DNA of 64,000 bases, taken from contig JAFRQD010000063.1 in NCBI GenBank assembly GCA_017428785.1, positions 17,071 to 81,070 on the forward strand, written 5' to 3'. The position numbers were made by a program, and so were the translations under genes. Position 1 is the first letter of the stretch; each line of letters opens with the position of its first letter. This DNA is from Bacteroidaceae bacterium. Its GTDB lineage: Bacteria > Bacteroidota > Bacteroidia > Bacteroidales > Bacteroidaceae. The notes beneath the pieces are model-generated. The model worked only from the letters and a program-made list of their open reading frames with translations. It had not been told where the DNA came from and did not search any database. This document shows, piece by piece, positions 9,036 to 17,702 of this stretch.

Positions 9036-9752
9036 ATGGAAGCTAACAAAACAGTAAACGAAGAGCTGAGAAATCAGAAGTCGACCAACATGCTGATTGG
9101 TTACATTCTGGCACTCGCTGCTATGTTCGTTGCCTTCGAGTACACTCAGCGTGAAGTGAAGGTTGTAGAAGAGGACAAGATTTATGATTTCAGAATGGAA
9201 GAGGACATGATTCCCATCACCCAGCAGCAGGAAGTGATGGCTCCTCCTCCAGCAGCTGCCCCCACTGTAATGGAGTTCATCAACGAGGTTGAGGACGACA
9301 CCGAACTTCCCGAGGAAGAAGTGGAGACCACCGAGGAAATGAACCAGGCTATCACAGCCGTTGTGGGCACAGGTGCTCCAAGTGCAGCCGTCGTGACAGG
9401 TCCCGTTGGTCCTGTTGTCGAAGCCGACGACGATGACCGTATCTACGAAATGGTAGAGGAGAACGCACAGTTCCCCGGCGGTGACGCAGAGTGCTTCAAG
9501 TGGCTGAGCGAACACATCAAGTATCCAAGCATCTGCCAGGAGCAAGGGGTTCAGGGCCGAGTCATCGTGAACTTCGTGGTCAACAAGGACGGTTCAATCG
9601 TCGATGTGAAGACCGTTCGTTCTCCAGACCCCAACCTTACCAAGGAGGCAGAGCGCGTCGTGAAGATGATGCCGAAGTGGAAGCCTGCCCGTCAGGGTAA
9701 CAAGCCCGTGCGCTCACGCTTCACACTGCCCGTCATGTTCAAGCTGAACTAA
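9036..9752 (+). CDS. tonB: Energy transducer TonB family protein
   Basis: Couples the ExbB-ExbD proton-motive-force motor to outer-membrane TonB-dependent receptors. From the ATG at 9036 (MEANKTVNEELRNQKST) the protein has a cytoplasmic N-terminus, one membrane anchor (MLIGYILALAAMFVAFEYT), a Pro/Glu-rich periplasmic region and a TonB C-terminal domain (QFPGGDAECFKWLSEHIKYP, GRVIVNFVVNKDGSIVDVKTVRS, PKWKPARQGNKPVRSRFTLPV). An ATG at 9009 would add nine residues. An exbB-exbD set lies 2 kb downstream. Confidence 0.92.
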   Translation: MEANKTVNEELRNQKSTNMLIGYILALAAMFVAFEYTQREVKVVEEDKIYDFRMEEDMIPITQQQEVMAPPPAAAPTVMEFINEVEDDTELPEEEVETTEEMNQAITAVVGTGAPSAAVVTGPVGPVVEADDDDRIYEMVEENAQFPGGDAECFKWLSEHIKYPSICQEQGVQGRVIVNFVVNKDGSIVDVKTVRSPDPNLTKEAERVVKMMPKWKPARQGNKPVRSRFTLPVMFKLN

Positions 9753-9778
9753 TTTTACTTTAACACTAAAGACAACAA

Positions 9779-9810
9779 CCCCTCCTCCCCCTTAAGGGGG
9801 TCGAGGGGTC
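9779..9810. repeat. C-rich palindromic repeat
   Basis: CCCCTCCTCCCCCTTAAGGG plus GGTCGAGGGG forms a self-complementary unit in the tonB-prenyl synthase gap; same family as copies at 24127, 27827, 28451, 57914 and 58541. Confidence 0.7.
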
Positions 9811-9831
9811 TCTTATATTATATATATAATA

Positions 9832-10806
9832 ATGTATAGTAGCAAACAACTGCTGCAGATGGTGGAAGAAGCCATCACTGCCCTACCCCTTGAGCGCGAA
9901 CCGCAAGGGCTCTACGCCCCCATTCGCTATGTCCTTTCACTTGGCGGCAAACGCATCCGTCCCGTACTCATGCTCATGGCATACAACCTATACCATGATG
10001 ATGTGAAGGCTTGCCTCATGCCGGCAATAGGACTTGAAGTCTTTCATAACTTCACGCTCCTTCACGACGACCTCATGGACAAGGCAGAAGTGCGCAGAGG
10101 CAAAACCTGTGTGCACCTGAAGTGGGACGACAACACCGCCATCCTCAGCGGCGACAACATGCTCGTGCTCTCCTTCCATTATATGATGCAATGCGAGGAG
10201 GCAAAGATGCCTGCCGTGATGCGTCTCTTTACCAAGACCGCCACAGAGATTGACGAAGGGCAGCAGTACGACATCAACTTCGAGACAAGAAATGATGTCA
10301 CGGAGGCTGAATACATCGAGATGATTCGTCTCAAGACTTCCGTCCTGCTGGCTTGTGCCCTGCAGATTGGAGCCACTCTGGCCGGAGCTCCTGAAGAGGA
10401 TGCTCAGGCTCTTTATCGTTATGGAGAATGCCTCGGCCTTGCCTTCCAGCTCCAGGACGACTACCTCGATGTCTATGGCGACCCTGCTGTCTTCGGCAAG
10501 AAGATAGGCGGCGATATTCTTTGCGACAAGAAGACCTTCATGCTCATCAATGCCTTCCTTCATGCCTCTGACGAAGACAGAGCAGTACTGCAGGAATGGA
10601 TAGGGAACAAGGACTGCAACCCCGACGAGAAGATAAAAGCCGTCACGGCTCTCTACACGAAGATCGGAGTTGACCGCATGGCTAAGGAACGCATGAACGC
10701 TTATTATACAGAAGCTAAAGCGTGCCTGGACAAAGTCAGCTTGCCGGAGGAGCGCAAGCAAGTGCTTCGTGAGATTGCCCTTGAACTCATGGGTCGCCAG
10801 AAATGA
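9832..10806 (+). CDS. Polyprenyl synthetase (trans-isoprenyl diphosphate synthase)
   Basis: Condenses IPP with allylic diphosphates to make farnesyl or longer isoprenyl diphosphates. The 324-residue protein shows GGKRIRPVL, the first aspartate-rich motif DDLMD at 79-83 followed by RRGK, the K(T) motif LKTSVLLACALQIGA, and the second motif FQLQDDYLDVYGD near residue 210. The bulky Phe and His upstream of the first motif (FHNFTLLHDD) are of the kind that limits chain length, but product length cannot be fixed by eye. The stop overlaps tatD by 4 bases (ATGA). Confidence 0.92.
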   Translation: MYSSKQLLQMVEEAITALPLEREPQGLYAPIRYVLSLGGKRIRPVLMLMAYNLYHDDVKACLMPAIGLEVFHNFTLLHDDLMDKAEVRRGKTCVHLKWDDNTAILSGDNMLVLSFHYMMQCEEAKMPAVMRLFTKTATEIDEGQQYDINFETRNDVTEAEYIEMIRLKTSVLLACALQIGATLAGAPEEDAQALYRYGECLGLAFQLQDDYLDVYGDPAVFGKKIGGDILCDKKTFMLINAFLHASDEDRAVLQEWIGNKDCNPDEKIKAVTALYTKIGVDRMAKERMNAYYTEAKACLDKVSLPEERKQVLREIALELMGRQK

Positions 10807-11585
10807 TAGATACGCACAGCCACATCTACGAGCCCGTTTTTAGCGCCGACCGCGAAGAGGTCATCATGAGGGCAAAGCAGGCAGGCGTAGAGTACATCCT
10901 TCTGCCCAACATCAATGTTGAAAGCATCGGGCAGATGCTCGACCTCTGCCGTCGCTATCCAGGATATTGTTTCCCCATGCTCGGCTTGCACCCTGAAGAC
11001 ATCGAGGAGAACTACAGGCAAGTATTGGCCGAAATGAAGGCTATGTTGGATGAACCCGACCATCCTTACATCGCAATCGGCGAGGTAGGCCTTGACTACT
11101 ATTGGGACAAGACCAAAGTAAAGGAACAGGACGAGACATTCCGCACACAGATTGAATGGGCCATCGAATATCATTTGCCCCTTATGATTCACTCCCGCTC
11201 TGCTCATCGTCAGCTCGTTGCAGCCATAAGCGAATACAAAGGCGAGGCCCTTTCCGGCGTCTTTCATTGCTTCGGAGGCTCCGCAGAAGAAGCACATGAG
11301 TTGCTCCAGTTCCCAGACTTCATGCTTGGCATCGGAGGCGTCGTGACCTACAAGAACAGTCATCTGGCCAAGACGTTAACCTCAGTACCTTTGGAGCGTA
11401 TCGTGCTCGAGACCGACTCTCCCTACCTCACCCCTGTCCCTTATCGTGGGAAGCGAAATGAGAGTGCCTATGTGGTAGAAGTCTTGCGGAAAGTGGCACA
11501 AATATATAATGTAAGCGAGAAAGAGGCAGAAAGCATTACAAACAACAATGCAAAGCACATATTTCCATGCTTGAACTCTCTATAA
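10803..11585 (+). CDS. tatD: TatD family metal-dependent deoxyribonuclease
   Basis: TIM-barrel metallohydrolase; TatD proteins are 3'-5' exonucleases and AP endonucleases. 260 residues with the metal ligands in DTHSH (3-7), the family signatures GLHPEDIE, IGEVGLDYYWDK, PLMIHSRSAHRQ, GVFHCFGGS and LETDSPYLTPVPYRGKRNES. Translationally coupled to the polyprenyl synthase by ATGA. Confidence 0.93.
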   Translation: MIDTHSHIYEPVFSADREEVIMRAKQAGVEYILLPNINVESIGQMLDLCRRYPGYCFPMLGLHPEDIEENYRQVLAEMKAMLDEPDHPYIAIGEVGLDYYWDKTKVKEQDETFRTQIEWAIEYHLPLMIHSRSAHRQLVAAISEYKGEALSGVFHCFGGSAEEAHELLQFPDFMLGIGGVVTYKNSHLAKTLTSVPLERIVLETDSPYLTPVPYRGKRNESAYVVEVLRKVAQIYNVSEKEAESITNNNAKHIFPCLNSL

Positions 11586-11662
11586 GGCCTTCAAAACAAC
11601 AAAAAACACACTTAAAATGAAACTTTTTAGCCAAAAGCTATGGTAATATAAGAAAAAATAGA

Positions 11663-11670
11663 TATTTTTG
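11663..11670 (+). promoter_or_regulatory. -7 box TATTTTTG before tRNA-Ser
   Basis: Matches TAnnTTTG, about 50 bases before the tRNA; may also serve the exbB operon, for which no closer promoter is seen. Confidence 0.5.
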
Positions 11671-11720
11671 TAACCGAAAAGCGCGAAGTAAGACACAGTT
11701 CTCACTGGCGCGCCGTAAAG

Positions 11721-11808
11721 GGAGAGATGCTCGAGTGGCTGAAGAGGCACGCCTGGAAAGCGTGTGACCGGCAAAACTGGTTCGCGAGTTCGAATCTCGC
11801 TCTCTCCG
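11721..11808 (+). tRNA. tRNA-Ser (GGA anticodon)
   Basis: 88 bases. Acceptor stem GGAGAGA/TCTCTCC with discriminator G, anticodon stem CACGC/GCGTG around loop CTGGAAA (anticodon GGA), long class II variable arm, and T-loop GTTCGAATC. CCA is not encoded. Confidence 0.95.
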
Positions 11809-11859
11809 CAAACAGAAAAGAAACATAACAAAATCATAAACATTTAAACAAACAACACA

Positions 11860-12696
11860 ATGAAAAAGTTATTTGCAATTATTGCAATGGTTGCTGCTTG
11901 CTCATTTGCCGCAACATCATCTGTAATGGCTCAGGAAGACGAAGCTACTGCCGAAGTGGTAGAAGCCGTTGATTCTGTTGCTGAGGACACCACTGCAGTG
12001 GAGGCTGAGACTGTTGAAGCCGCTCCCATCGTAGAGGAAGAGAACGAAGGTGTATTCAAGAACCTCAAGACAAAGTTTATCGAAGGTGGCGCAGGCTTCA
12101 TGTCACTCGTTGCCATCGCCCTCGTACTGGGTCTCGCATTCTGCATCGAGCGCATTGTTTACCTGACTCTCGCTCAGATCAACACCCGCAAGTTCTGTAA
12201 GGAGCTCGCTGACCTCGTTGCCAAGGGCAAGATTGCTGATGCCATTGAGAAGTGCAAAGCCACTCGTGGTCCAGTAGCGCAGGTAAGCCGCAAGGCAATG
12301 GAGTGCCTTGACAGCAATGACCGCAACGACATCGGTACCATCGAGCGCACCATCAACATGGAGGCAGAGGTTCAGGGCACATACCTCGAGGAGAACTGCT
12401 CTTGGATCACACTGTTCATCGCAATGGCTCCGTCACTCGGCTTCTTGGGAACTGTGATTGGTATGGTGATGGCCTTCGACGACATCCAGCGCGCTGGTGA
12501 TATCAGCCCGACAGTCGTTGCAGGCGGTATGAAGGTCGCCCTTATCACAACCATCTTCGGTATCATCGTTGCCCTGGTTCTTCAGGTATTCTACAACTAC
12601 ATCCTTTCCAAGATTGAGTCACTGACCAGTAACATGGAAGAGGCCGCTCAGGAACTGCTCGTAATGTGCGTTAAGAGCGAGAAGTGCAAGAAATAA
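11860..12696 (+). CDS. exbB: ExbB / MotA-TolQ-ExbB proton channel protein
   Basis: Inner-membrane proton channel subunit that energises TonB. 278 residues: signal-like N-terminus (MKKLFAIIAMVAACSFAATSSVMAQ), an acidic Glu/Ala/Val spacer (about 25-65), a TM segment (FMSLVAIALVLGLAFCIERI), a cytoplasmic region, and two further TM segments (ITLFIAMAPSLGFLGTVIGMV; MKVALITTIFGIIVALVLQVF) with the family AP(S)LGFLGTV(I)GM motif. The N-terminal leader plus acidic spacer is longer than in E. coli ExbB. It heads a four-gene set. Confidence 0.93.
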   Translation: MKKLFAIIAMVAACSFAATSSVMAQEDEATAEVVEAVDSVAEDTTAVEAETVEAAPIVEEENEGVFKNLKTKFIEGGAGFMSLVAIALVLGLAFCIERIVYLTLAQINTRKFCKELADLVAKGKIADAIEKCKATRGPVAQVSRKAMECLDSNDRNDIGTIERTINMEAEVQGTYLEENCSWITLFIAMAPSLGFLGTVIGMVMAFDDIQRAGDISPTVVAGGMKVALITTIFGIIVALVLQVFYNYILSKIESLTSNMEEAAQELLVMCVKSEKCKK

Positions 12697-12744
12697 TTTG
12701 TAGGATTAGAAATTAAGGAATAGAGATAGGGATTAGTCATGAAA

Positions 12745-12763
12745 CAGAACTAACAAAGTTCTG
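12745..12763. other. Short inverted repeat in the exbB-membrane protein gap
   Basis: CAGAACT pairs with AGTTCTG across 5 bases (AACAA). No T-run follows; it may be an RNA processing hairpin. It is followed by a TCTTAAC/TCTTAAT heptanucleotide repeat (12793-12822). Confidence 0.35.
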
Positions 12764-12836
12764 CACGACATAAGTCAACTAAGAACTCCTGATTCTTAAC
12801 TCTTAACTCTTAATTCTTAATTAATAGAGTAGTACT

Positions 12837-13322
12837 ATGAAGATTGAGAAAATATCAAGTCGTGTGCTCCTGGCTTGCGTCGCCTTGATTGTAGTATGCT
12901 TTGCAGCGTTCCTGCTCATTGGCTACGACAATCCTGTTGGCGACAACAACGAGCCAAAGCTCACCAACATCATCATGTGGCTCATGTACGGCCTCATCTT
13001 GGTAACGGCAGGTCTCACCGTTTGGTCAGCAATTCGCGGCATGCAGAACAGCAAGGGCACCGACCCTGCTGCCATTACTGGTGTCCCTGGTGGCAAGATT
13101 ACTCTGTTCACCACAGGTCTGACCATCGCATCTCTCATCCTTGGATGGGTTGTAGGACTTGGCGAGAAGGAATTCACTGCCCAGGACGGCACTGTGACAA
13201 GCGCAGGTTGGGTAACCGTAGTCGATGTGTTCATGGTCAGCATGGGCATACTGCTTCTGGCCGCAGCCATCGCAGTAGCTGTCAGCATGACCGGCATTTT
13301 GACAAAGAGTGCAAGTAAGTAA
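12837..13322 (+). CDS. Four-TM membrane protein between exbB and exbD
   Basis: 161 residues with four hydrophobic helices at about 9-31, 43-66, 87-107 and 126-152 and short charged loops; not recognised as a named family. It lies between exbB and the two exbD genes in the same direction, so a role in the same motor or its assembly is likely but unproven. The gap before it holds only the short inverted repeat and the heptanucleotide repeat, with no promoter box. Confidence 0.7.
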   Translation: MKIEKISSRVLLACVALIVVCFAAFLLIGYDNPVGDNNEPKLTNIIMWLMYGLILVTAGLTVWSAIRGMQNSKGTDPAAITGVPGGKITLFTTGLTIASLILGWVVGLGEKEFTAQDGTVTSAGWVTVVDVFMVSMGILLLAAAIAVAVSMTGILTKSASK

Positions 13323-13352
13323 TAAGTAAACGACCTTAAAACAAGAAAGAAT

Positions 13353-13955
13353 ATGGCAAAGACAAAAAAGAAGATGCCGGGGTTGAACACCACTTCTACC
13401 GCCGATATCTCTTTCATGTTGCTCATCTTCTTCCTGGTCACCACATCAATGGATACCGACATGGGTCTGGCACGCCGCCTGCCCAAGCCGCCAGATCCAG
13501 ATCAGGAAGATGCCACCATGGACATCAAGAAGCGTAACATCCTATATGTCCGCCTCAATTTCAACGGACAACTGTGGCTTGAGGACGAGACAACCAGAGG
13601 CTACGCTGAAATGAGTGAGCTTCGTCCGCGCGTCAAAGAGTTCGTAAAGAACGAGCAGAACCTGAGCGTATTGCCAGAAAAGCACGTCAAGAACATCGAC
13701 CTGCTGGGTCAGTGTTTCGTGACAGACAAGCATGTCATCAGTGTTCAGACAGACCGCGCCACACCCTACGATGCCTATTTCCAGGTGCAGAACGAACTTG
13801 TGGCAGCCTACAACGAACTTAGAAACGAACTGTCAAAGCAAAAGTTCGGTCGTGAGTTCCAGTACCTCAAGGACGAAGAGAAAATGGCGATAAAGCAATA
13901 CTATCCCCAGAATATTTCTGAGGCTGAACCTAAAAAGTATGGAGGAGACCAATAA
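13353..13955 (+). CDS. exbD: Biopolymer transporter ExbD (first copy)
   Basis: Single-span ExbD/TolR protein of the TonB motor. 200 residues: N-terminal KKKMPGLNTTSTADISFMLLIFFLVTTSMDTD with the membrane-buried Asp of ExbD (ADISFMLLIFFL), then a long periplasmic domain. It ends with a longer C-terminal extension than the second copy. The stop overlaps the ATG of the next gene by one base (TAATG). Two unequal ExbD proteins are a common Bacteroidetes arrangement. Confidence 0.9.
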   Translation: MAKTKKKMPGLNTTSTADISFMLLIFFLVTTSMDTDMGLARRLPKPPDPDQEDATMDIKKRNILYVRLNFNGQLWLEDETTRGYAEMSELRPRVKEFVKNEQNLSVLPEKHVKNIDLLGQCFVTDKHVISVQTDRATPYDAYFQVQNELVAAYNELRNELSKQKFGREFQYLKDEEKMAIKQYYPQNISEAEPKKYGGDQ

Positions 13956-14413
13956 TGGCAGGATTCAAAAGAAAAGAGCGTCGTGGAATGCCTGAGATGA
14001 ACACCTCATCTCTGCCCGACTTGATTTTTACCATCCTTTTCTTCTTCATGATGGTTACCACGATGCGTGAAGTGACCCTCAAGGTCAAGTTCACCATCCC
14101 CGCAGGTACAGAACTCGAGAAACTGGAGAAGAAGTCGGTAGTATCATTCATCTACGTAGGTCCCCCTACTGATCAGCTGCGCGCCCAGATGGGTAGCGGT
14201 ACGCGCATTCAGCTCAACGACCGCTATGCAGAGGCTCGTGAAGTCATGGACTTCATCGCTGCAGAGCGTCAGGGCATGACCAATCAGGCAGAGCAGATTA
14301 TCAGCATCAAGGCCGACCAGCGCACGCAGATGGGTTACATCATCGACATCAAGGAAGTATTACGTAAATCCTGGGCACTGCGTATCAACTACTCAGCGTC
14401 CCGCAGGAACTAA
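13955..14413 (+). CDS. exbD: Biopolymer transporter ExbD (second copy)
   Basis: 152-residue ExbD: MPEMNTSSLPDLIFTILFFFMMVTTMRE carries the conserved Asp at the start of the single TM helix, followed by a periplasmic domain with the ExbD pattern (ISIKADQRTQMGYIIDIKEVLRK). Coupled to the first exbD by TAATG and followed by a rho-independent terminator. Confidence 0.92.
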   Translation: MAGFKRKERRGMPEMNTSSLPDLIFTILFFFMMVTTMREVTLKVKFTIPAGTELEKLEKKSVVSFIYVGPPTDQLRAQMGSGTRIQLNDRYAEAREVMDFIAAERQGMTNQAEQIISIKADQRTQMGYIIDIKEVLRKSWALRINYSASRRN

Positions 14414-14441
14414 TATCGGCTCGCCCGATCCAACGCTAAGA

Positions 14442-14476
14442 AGCGGCTCCCTCACACCAGAGGAAGCCGTTTTTTA
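14442..14476 (+). terminator. Rho-independent terminator of the exb operon
   Basis: CGGCTCCCTC pairs with GAGGAAGCCG across ACACCA and is followed by six T. Confidence 0.8.
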
Positions 14477-14679
14477 ATATTAACAGGGGTTTGCCCTCTG
14501 TCTGTAGTCTGTCATCACATAGAAACTTTGACAAACCGCATGTGCTTCCACATCAGAAACTCCAACGAATAAGGACGTGGGAGGCATTAGGAGTAACTTG
14601 CTACTGAACAAAAATAGTTGATTATCTGTTTCCTTTAGCCCTATTGTGTGTCTTGCAGAGCATCTGGCAATTCTCGATA

Positions 14680-16935
14680 TTATATAATATTCCCAAACAG
14701 ATCTAATTGAATATCTTTGCTCTTCAACGTCCAGTAGTTGTCGCCCGACTGTTGTCCGATGTCTTCCAATACGCTTAATATCGTTTGGTTCTCTGGTGTG
14801 GTTCCATTCTTCAGAAGCGGCATTATTTCCAGCACAATTTCGTCAAATGTAACGGATCTGTTTTCACGCTCCATGCGACGCAAGAAGCTTGTCAAATAAT
14901 ACTTGATACGAAGCCTCACGTCTATATGTGTTGTGAATTTTGTGTTTTCGCGAATACAGAAAGTCTCCGTCTTTTCATCATAATCAAAATTGTTCATCAG
15001 GATAGGAGTCAGGTCTGTGTATTCCCTTTTGAGCAAGTCTAAGAATCCCAGCTCAAGTCCTTTTACAATCAGCTCATCATTGATTTGTTCGAGTGTTGCT
15101 CCGTTATTCTTTGCAATGACACCTTCGATGGTCTGCATCACCACATCTGCCATTTCCATGCCAAGGTGTGCCTTCATTATTGTTTTGGGATTACGAACCT
15201 TTCTGAAGTTGATAATCAGTTGTCCGCTTAGTACGGTGAATGGATTCTGTCTTTTCTTGAAACTCGACTGTCCGTTCTTTTGCGGTACTGCTCCTACATA
15301 TTCAAACCCACATCTTTCTGCCGTATCAATTATAAGATGCCAGAACTCCGGGTCTTTATGCGCAAAGACAAACGACATCCAACGGTCAAACTTCAAGACG
15401 CGATACATCTCCTGAATGCTTTCTGCAATGAGGGTGTTGTATTCCTTCTTGGATTTAGAATGACCTCCACCTTCTATCGCCTCATTCCTGTAGTCTTCCT
15501 CAGTTACTTCTAAATCCAACCAGGCATTCCACATAGCAGAGAGGTCGAGATATGGAATCTTTGCACCGTATGGTGGGTCGGTATAGATATAGTCTATGCT
15601 TTCTGAAGGAATAAAGTGAAGGTCGGTTGCTGAGCCTTTAATTATCTGAAGACGGCCTTTTGTCTGATCATTAATAAAAGGACTAAGTTCCTTCTTTGCA
15701 TCTATGATTTTCCTCAGGCGTATTTCATAGTACTTCATCACGTCCAACTCTACAGGGTGTGGTGCAATGCGGTATCTGTAATATGCAAATGCGCTTGCAT
15801 TACCTCTACCTTCAGATCTATTAGATGATTGGTGATAAGTCAGGTTGATTTTAGTGAGCAGCCCCGAAAACATTAGCATAAGCGTTTTCTTGATGTTTTC
15901 GTCTTTTTGCTTCTGAATGAGGTGTTTTAACAATCCTAACTGAGCCTTTTGTTTGTCACTAAATAGTAAATCTGCTGTTGGAACGTCAGAACCTCTTGCA
16001 AGCATGATTGGTTTTGGCTGAGGATATTTCATTATGGCCTCCATAATCTCCTCATTCGTTTGAGGTTCTTTCTTTAGATAGCTCGTTTTGATGTCATTGA
16101 AGGCTTTTATCAACTCGTACTGGTTTATTTTTACTGTTAACGCGTCGACCATAAAAATAGCCATTGGATTTATGTCCACATTGATGGCACGTCGATTTGT
16201 CATCATTGCTTCAATTGCGGTAACACCACTCCCTCCGAATGGGTCAAGAACCACATCGCCTGGAAGTGTGAAGTTCTTGATGTAAGTTTGTACGATATCC
16301 CATGCCTGTTTCGTAAAATACCCATGAACTCCAAAATGTCGTTTTGCTGTTTGTTTGTGCGCACGCACCTCTTCTGGCAGCTTTTGGTTTAGGTAATTAA
16401 ATCCCGACTGCTTTGGCGATTCATATATAACCAGTTTCCCCGTTTGGAAGCTATTAGCCGAAAGCAGGTTCTTAAGCTTATCGAAATAGAAATCTATCTC
16501 GTCAAGCTGAAAGTGCAGGATTGGTTCATTATTGCCATCCGTCCGATACAAGGCAAAGTCAATTCCATTGCACAATGCAAAGAAGTTGCTCCTTATTTCC
16601 GGATGTGCAGCATAGCTATATGCTTGCGCTATATAATTATCGTCCAAGAGATTTTCACGGGGTCCTTTAGCGTCAAGAACCCATGCATACCGATTCTCAA
16701 TCTTTAGAACATAGTCGGGGACAAGATGAATAGGAGTTTTCCTGTTTGAGCCAGTCTTCAAGAAAGGATGTTGCAGAGTAAGACTGCGTACAATGTTCTC
16801 CCGCTTATATCCAAGATGCCTAAGCAGCGGCAGGATAATTTCTTCCCGGACACTATCTTCCTTAAATTCGTAGTTATCCCTAAGGCCTTGAATGTCAATC
16901 TTCCCCCAGAGAATCTCTTTTATTGAATCTGCCAT
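14680..16935 (-). CDS. PD-(D/E)XK nuclease - DNA methyltransferase fusion
   Basis: About 751 residues from the ATG at 16935 (MADSIKEIL); an ATG at 16971 would add 12 residues but lies within an inverted repeat. The N-terminal third looks like the type I HsdR N-terminal nuclease fold: VREEIILPLLRHLGY, then PDYVL and AWVLDAKGP (Asp, Asp and Lys of PD-(D/E)XK). Next comes a DNA methyltransferase with motif I DPFGGSG and, about 220 residues later, catalytic DPPY in YIYTDPPYGAKIPYLDLSAMWNAW. The order (motif I before DPPY) and WNAW context recall DUF1156-like adenine/cytosine-N4 methylases. This may be a single-polypeptide restriction-modification (type IIG-like) or defence enzyme. No specificity subunit or second nuclease is nearby. 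Codon use is more AT-rich than in neighbours, suggesting transfer. Confidence 0.8.
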   Translation of the reverse strand: MADSIKEILWGKIDIQGLRDNYEFKEDSVREEIILPLLRHLGYKRENIVRSLTLQHPFLKTGSNRKTPIHLVPDYVLKIENRYAWVLDAKGPRENLLDDNYIAQAYSYAAHPEIRSNFFALCNGIDFALYRTDGNNEPILHFQLDEIDFYFDKLKNLLSANSFQTGKLVIYESPKQSGFNYLNQKLPEEVRAHKQTAKRHFGVHGYFTKQAWDIVQTYIKNFTLPGDVVLDPFGGSGVTAIEAMMTNRRAINVDINPMAIFMVDALTVKINQYELIKAFNDIKTSYLKKEPQTNEEIMEAIMKYPQPKPIMLARGSDVPTADLLFSDKQKAQLGLLKHLIQKQKDENIKKTLMLMFSGLLTKINLTYHQSSNRSEGRGNASAFAYYRYRIAPHPVELDVMKYYEIRLRKIIDAKKELSPFINDQTKGRLQIIKGSATDLHFIPSESIDYIYTDPPYGAKIPYLDLSAMWNAWLDLEVTEEDYRNEAIEGGGHSKSKKEYNTLIAESIQEMYRVLKFDRWMSFVFAHKDPEFWHLIIDTAERCGFEYVGAVPQKNGQSSFKKRQNPFTVLSGQLIINFRKVRNPKTIMKAHLGMEMADVVMQTIEGVIAKNNGATLEQINDELIVKGLELGFLDLLKREYTDLTPILMNNFDYDEKTETFCIRENTKFTTHIDVRLRIKYYLTSFLRRMERENRSVTFDEIVLEIMPLLKNGTTPENQTILSVLEDIGQQSGDNYWTLKSKDIQLDLFGNII

Positions 16936-16938
16936 AAC

Positions 16939-16973
16939 GATTGATAGTTTAGTTCGTGCATTAACTATCAATC
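16939..16973 (-). promoter_or_regulatory. Perfect 11-base inverted repeat at the methyltransferase start
   Basis: GATTGATAGTT (16939-16949) and AACTATCAATC (16963-16973), 13 bases apart, end 3 bases before the ATG at 16935. It could be an operator for autoregulation or an mRNA hairpin controlling translation. Confidence 0.5.
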
Positions 16974-17236
16974 ACGCCAAGGCACAAAAGAAGCGTGATG
17001 CTCCATTGCGCATAGCAAGAGGCGGCGTCGGATGGAGCCTCTGTCTCGTTTGCAGGATGCATCACGCTATGCGTGTGCATCGCTATTTACAACGAGAACA
17101 GAAGAGCCACTATAGCTCGCCTGTCACATATTATTTCTGTGCTTGTTATACCAATTAGAGTTTCCGACGCTCTTGGCTATGCGCGAAATAATAGCAAATG
17201 CTTTCTGTTAGTTCGGATTTCTCCCCGAACATGCTG
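16974..17236 (-). other. Long untranslated leader of the methyltransferase gene
   Basis: About 260 bases between the promoter and the start with no credible gene. It contains near-repeats of the string GCATCACGC / GCGTGATGC, which could form secondary structure. Confidence 0.4.
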
Positions 17237-17267
17237 CAAAGTTAGCGTTTATTTTTGAGACGGCAAA
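17237..17267 (-). promoter_or_regulatory. Promoter of the nuclease-methyltransferase gene
   Basis: On the minus strand TTTG (17267-17264), 19 bases, then TAACTTTG (17244-17237): a full Bacteroidetes promoter. Confidence 0.75.
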
Positions 17268-17352
17268 GAAGAAGCGAGAAAAATTATCACAGCCAGGAGC
17301 CATTTTTTTGTTACATGTTAATTTCCTGGTATATACAAGGGAACCAAGAATA

Positions 17353-17462
17353 GCACGAGGGGAATGAAAAAACGCCGCGTGCGGCGATGGCAAATTCCGC
17401 GTGCGGCGATGGGCAATTCCGCGTGCGGCGATGGGCAATTCCGCGTGCGGCGTTTGAAGGCC
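17353..17462 (+). repeat. 22-base tandem array 2 (five units)
   Basis: Units at 17353, 17375, 17397, 17419 and 17441. The last four are nearly identical and begin CCGCGTGCGGCGATGG; the first is diverged (GCACGAGGGGAATG). The array lies 211 bases before the -7 box of the first ketosynthase gene. Next to it (17463-17610) is unassigned sequence. Confidence 0.85.
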
Positions 17463-17650
17463 TCCCTAAGGAGTGAAATAATCCCCTCATTCCACGCACT
17501 TCACCAGCCCTACCTCGTGCATCGCTTCTCGCCCTCCACTTCACGAATAGGTGGGGAGGCATATCGTGTTCCTTGCCTCTTGTTAGCACATTTTTTTGCA
17601 AAAAATTTCATTAAAAAGTGGCTTTTTGTTTGAAATTCGGCTTAGGTTGC

Positions 17651-17680
17651 TTGTTATCTCAGCAAAAAATCGTAGCTTTG
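17651..17680 (+). promoter_or_regulatory. Promoter of the first ketosynthase gene
   Basis: TTG at 17651-17653, 19 bases, then TAGCTTTG at 17673-17680. An upstream box AAAAAGTGGCTTTTTGTTTG (17614-17633) is almost repeated before the next promoter at 19234-19253. Confidence 0.8.
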
Positions 17681-17702
17681 CATAATAATATCAAATGATG
17701 AA

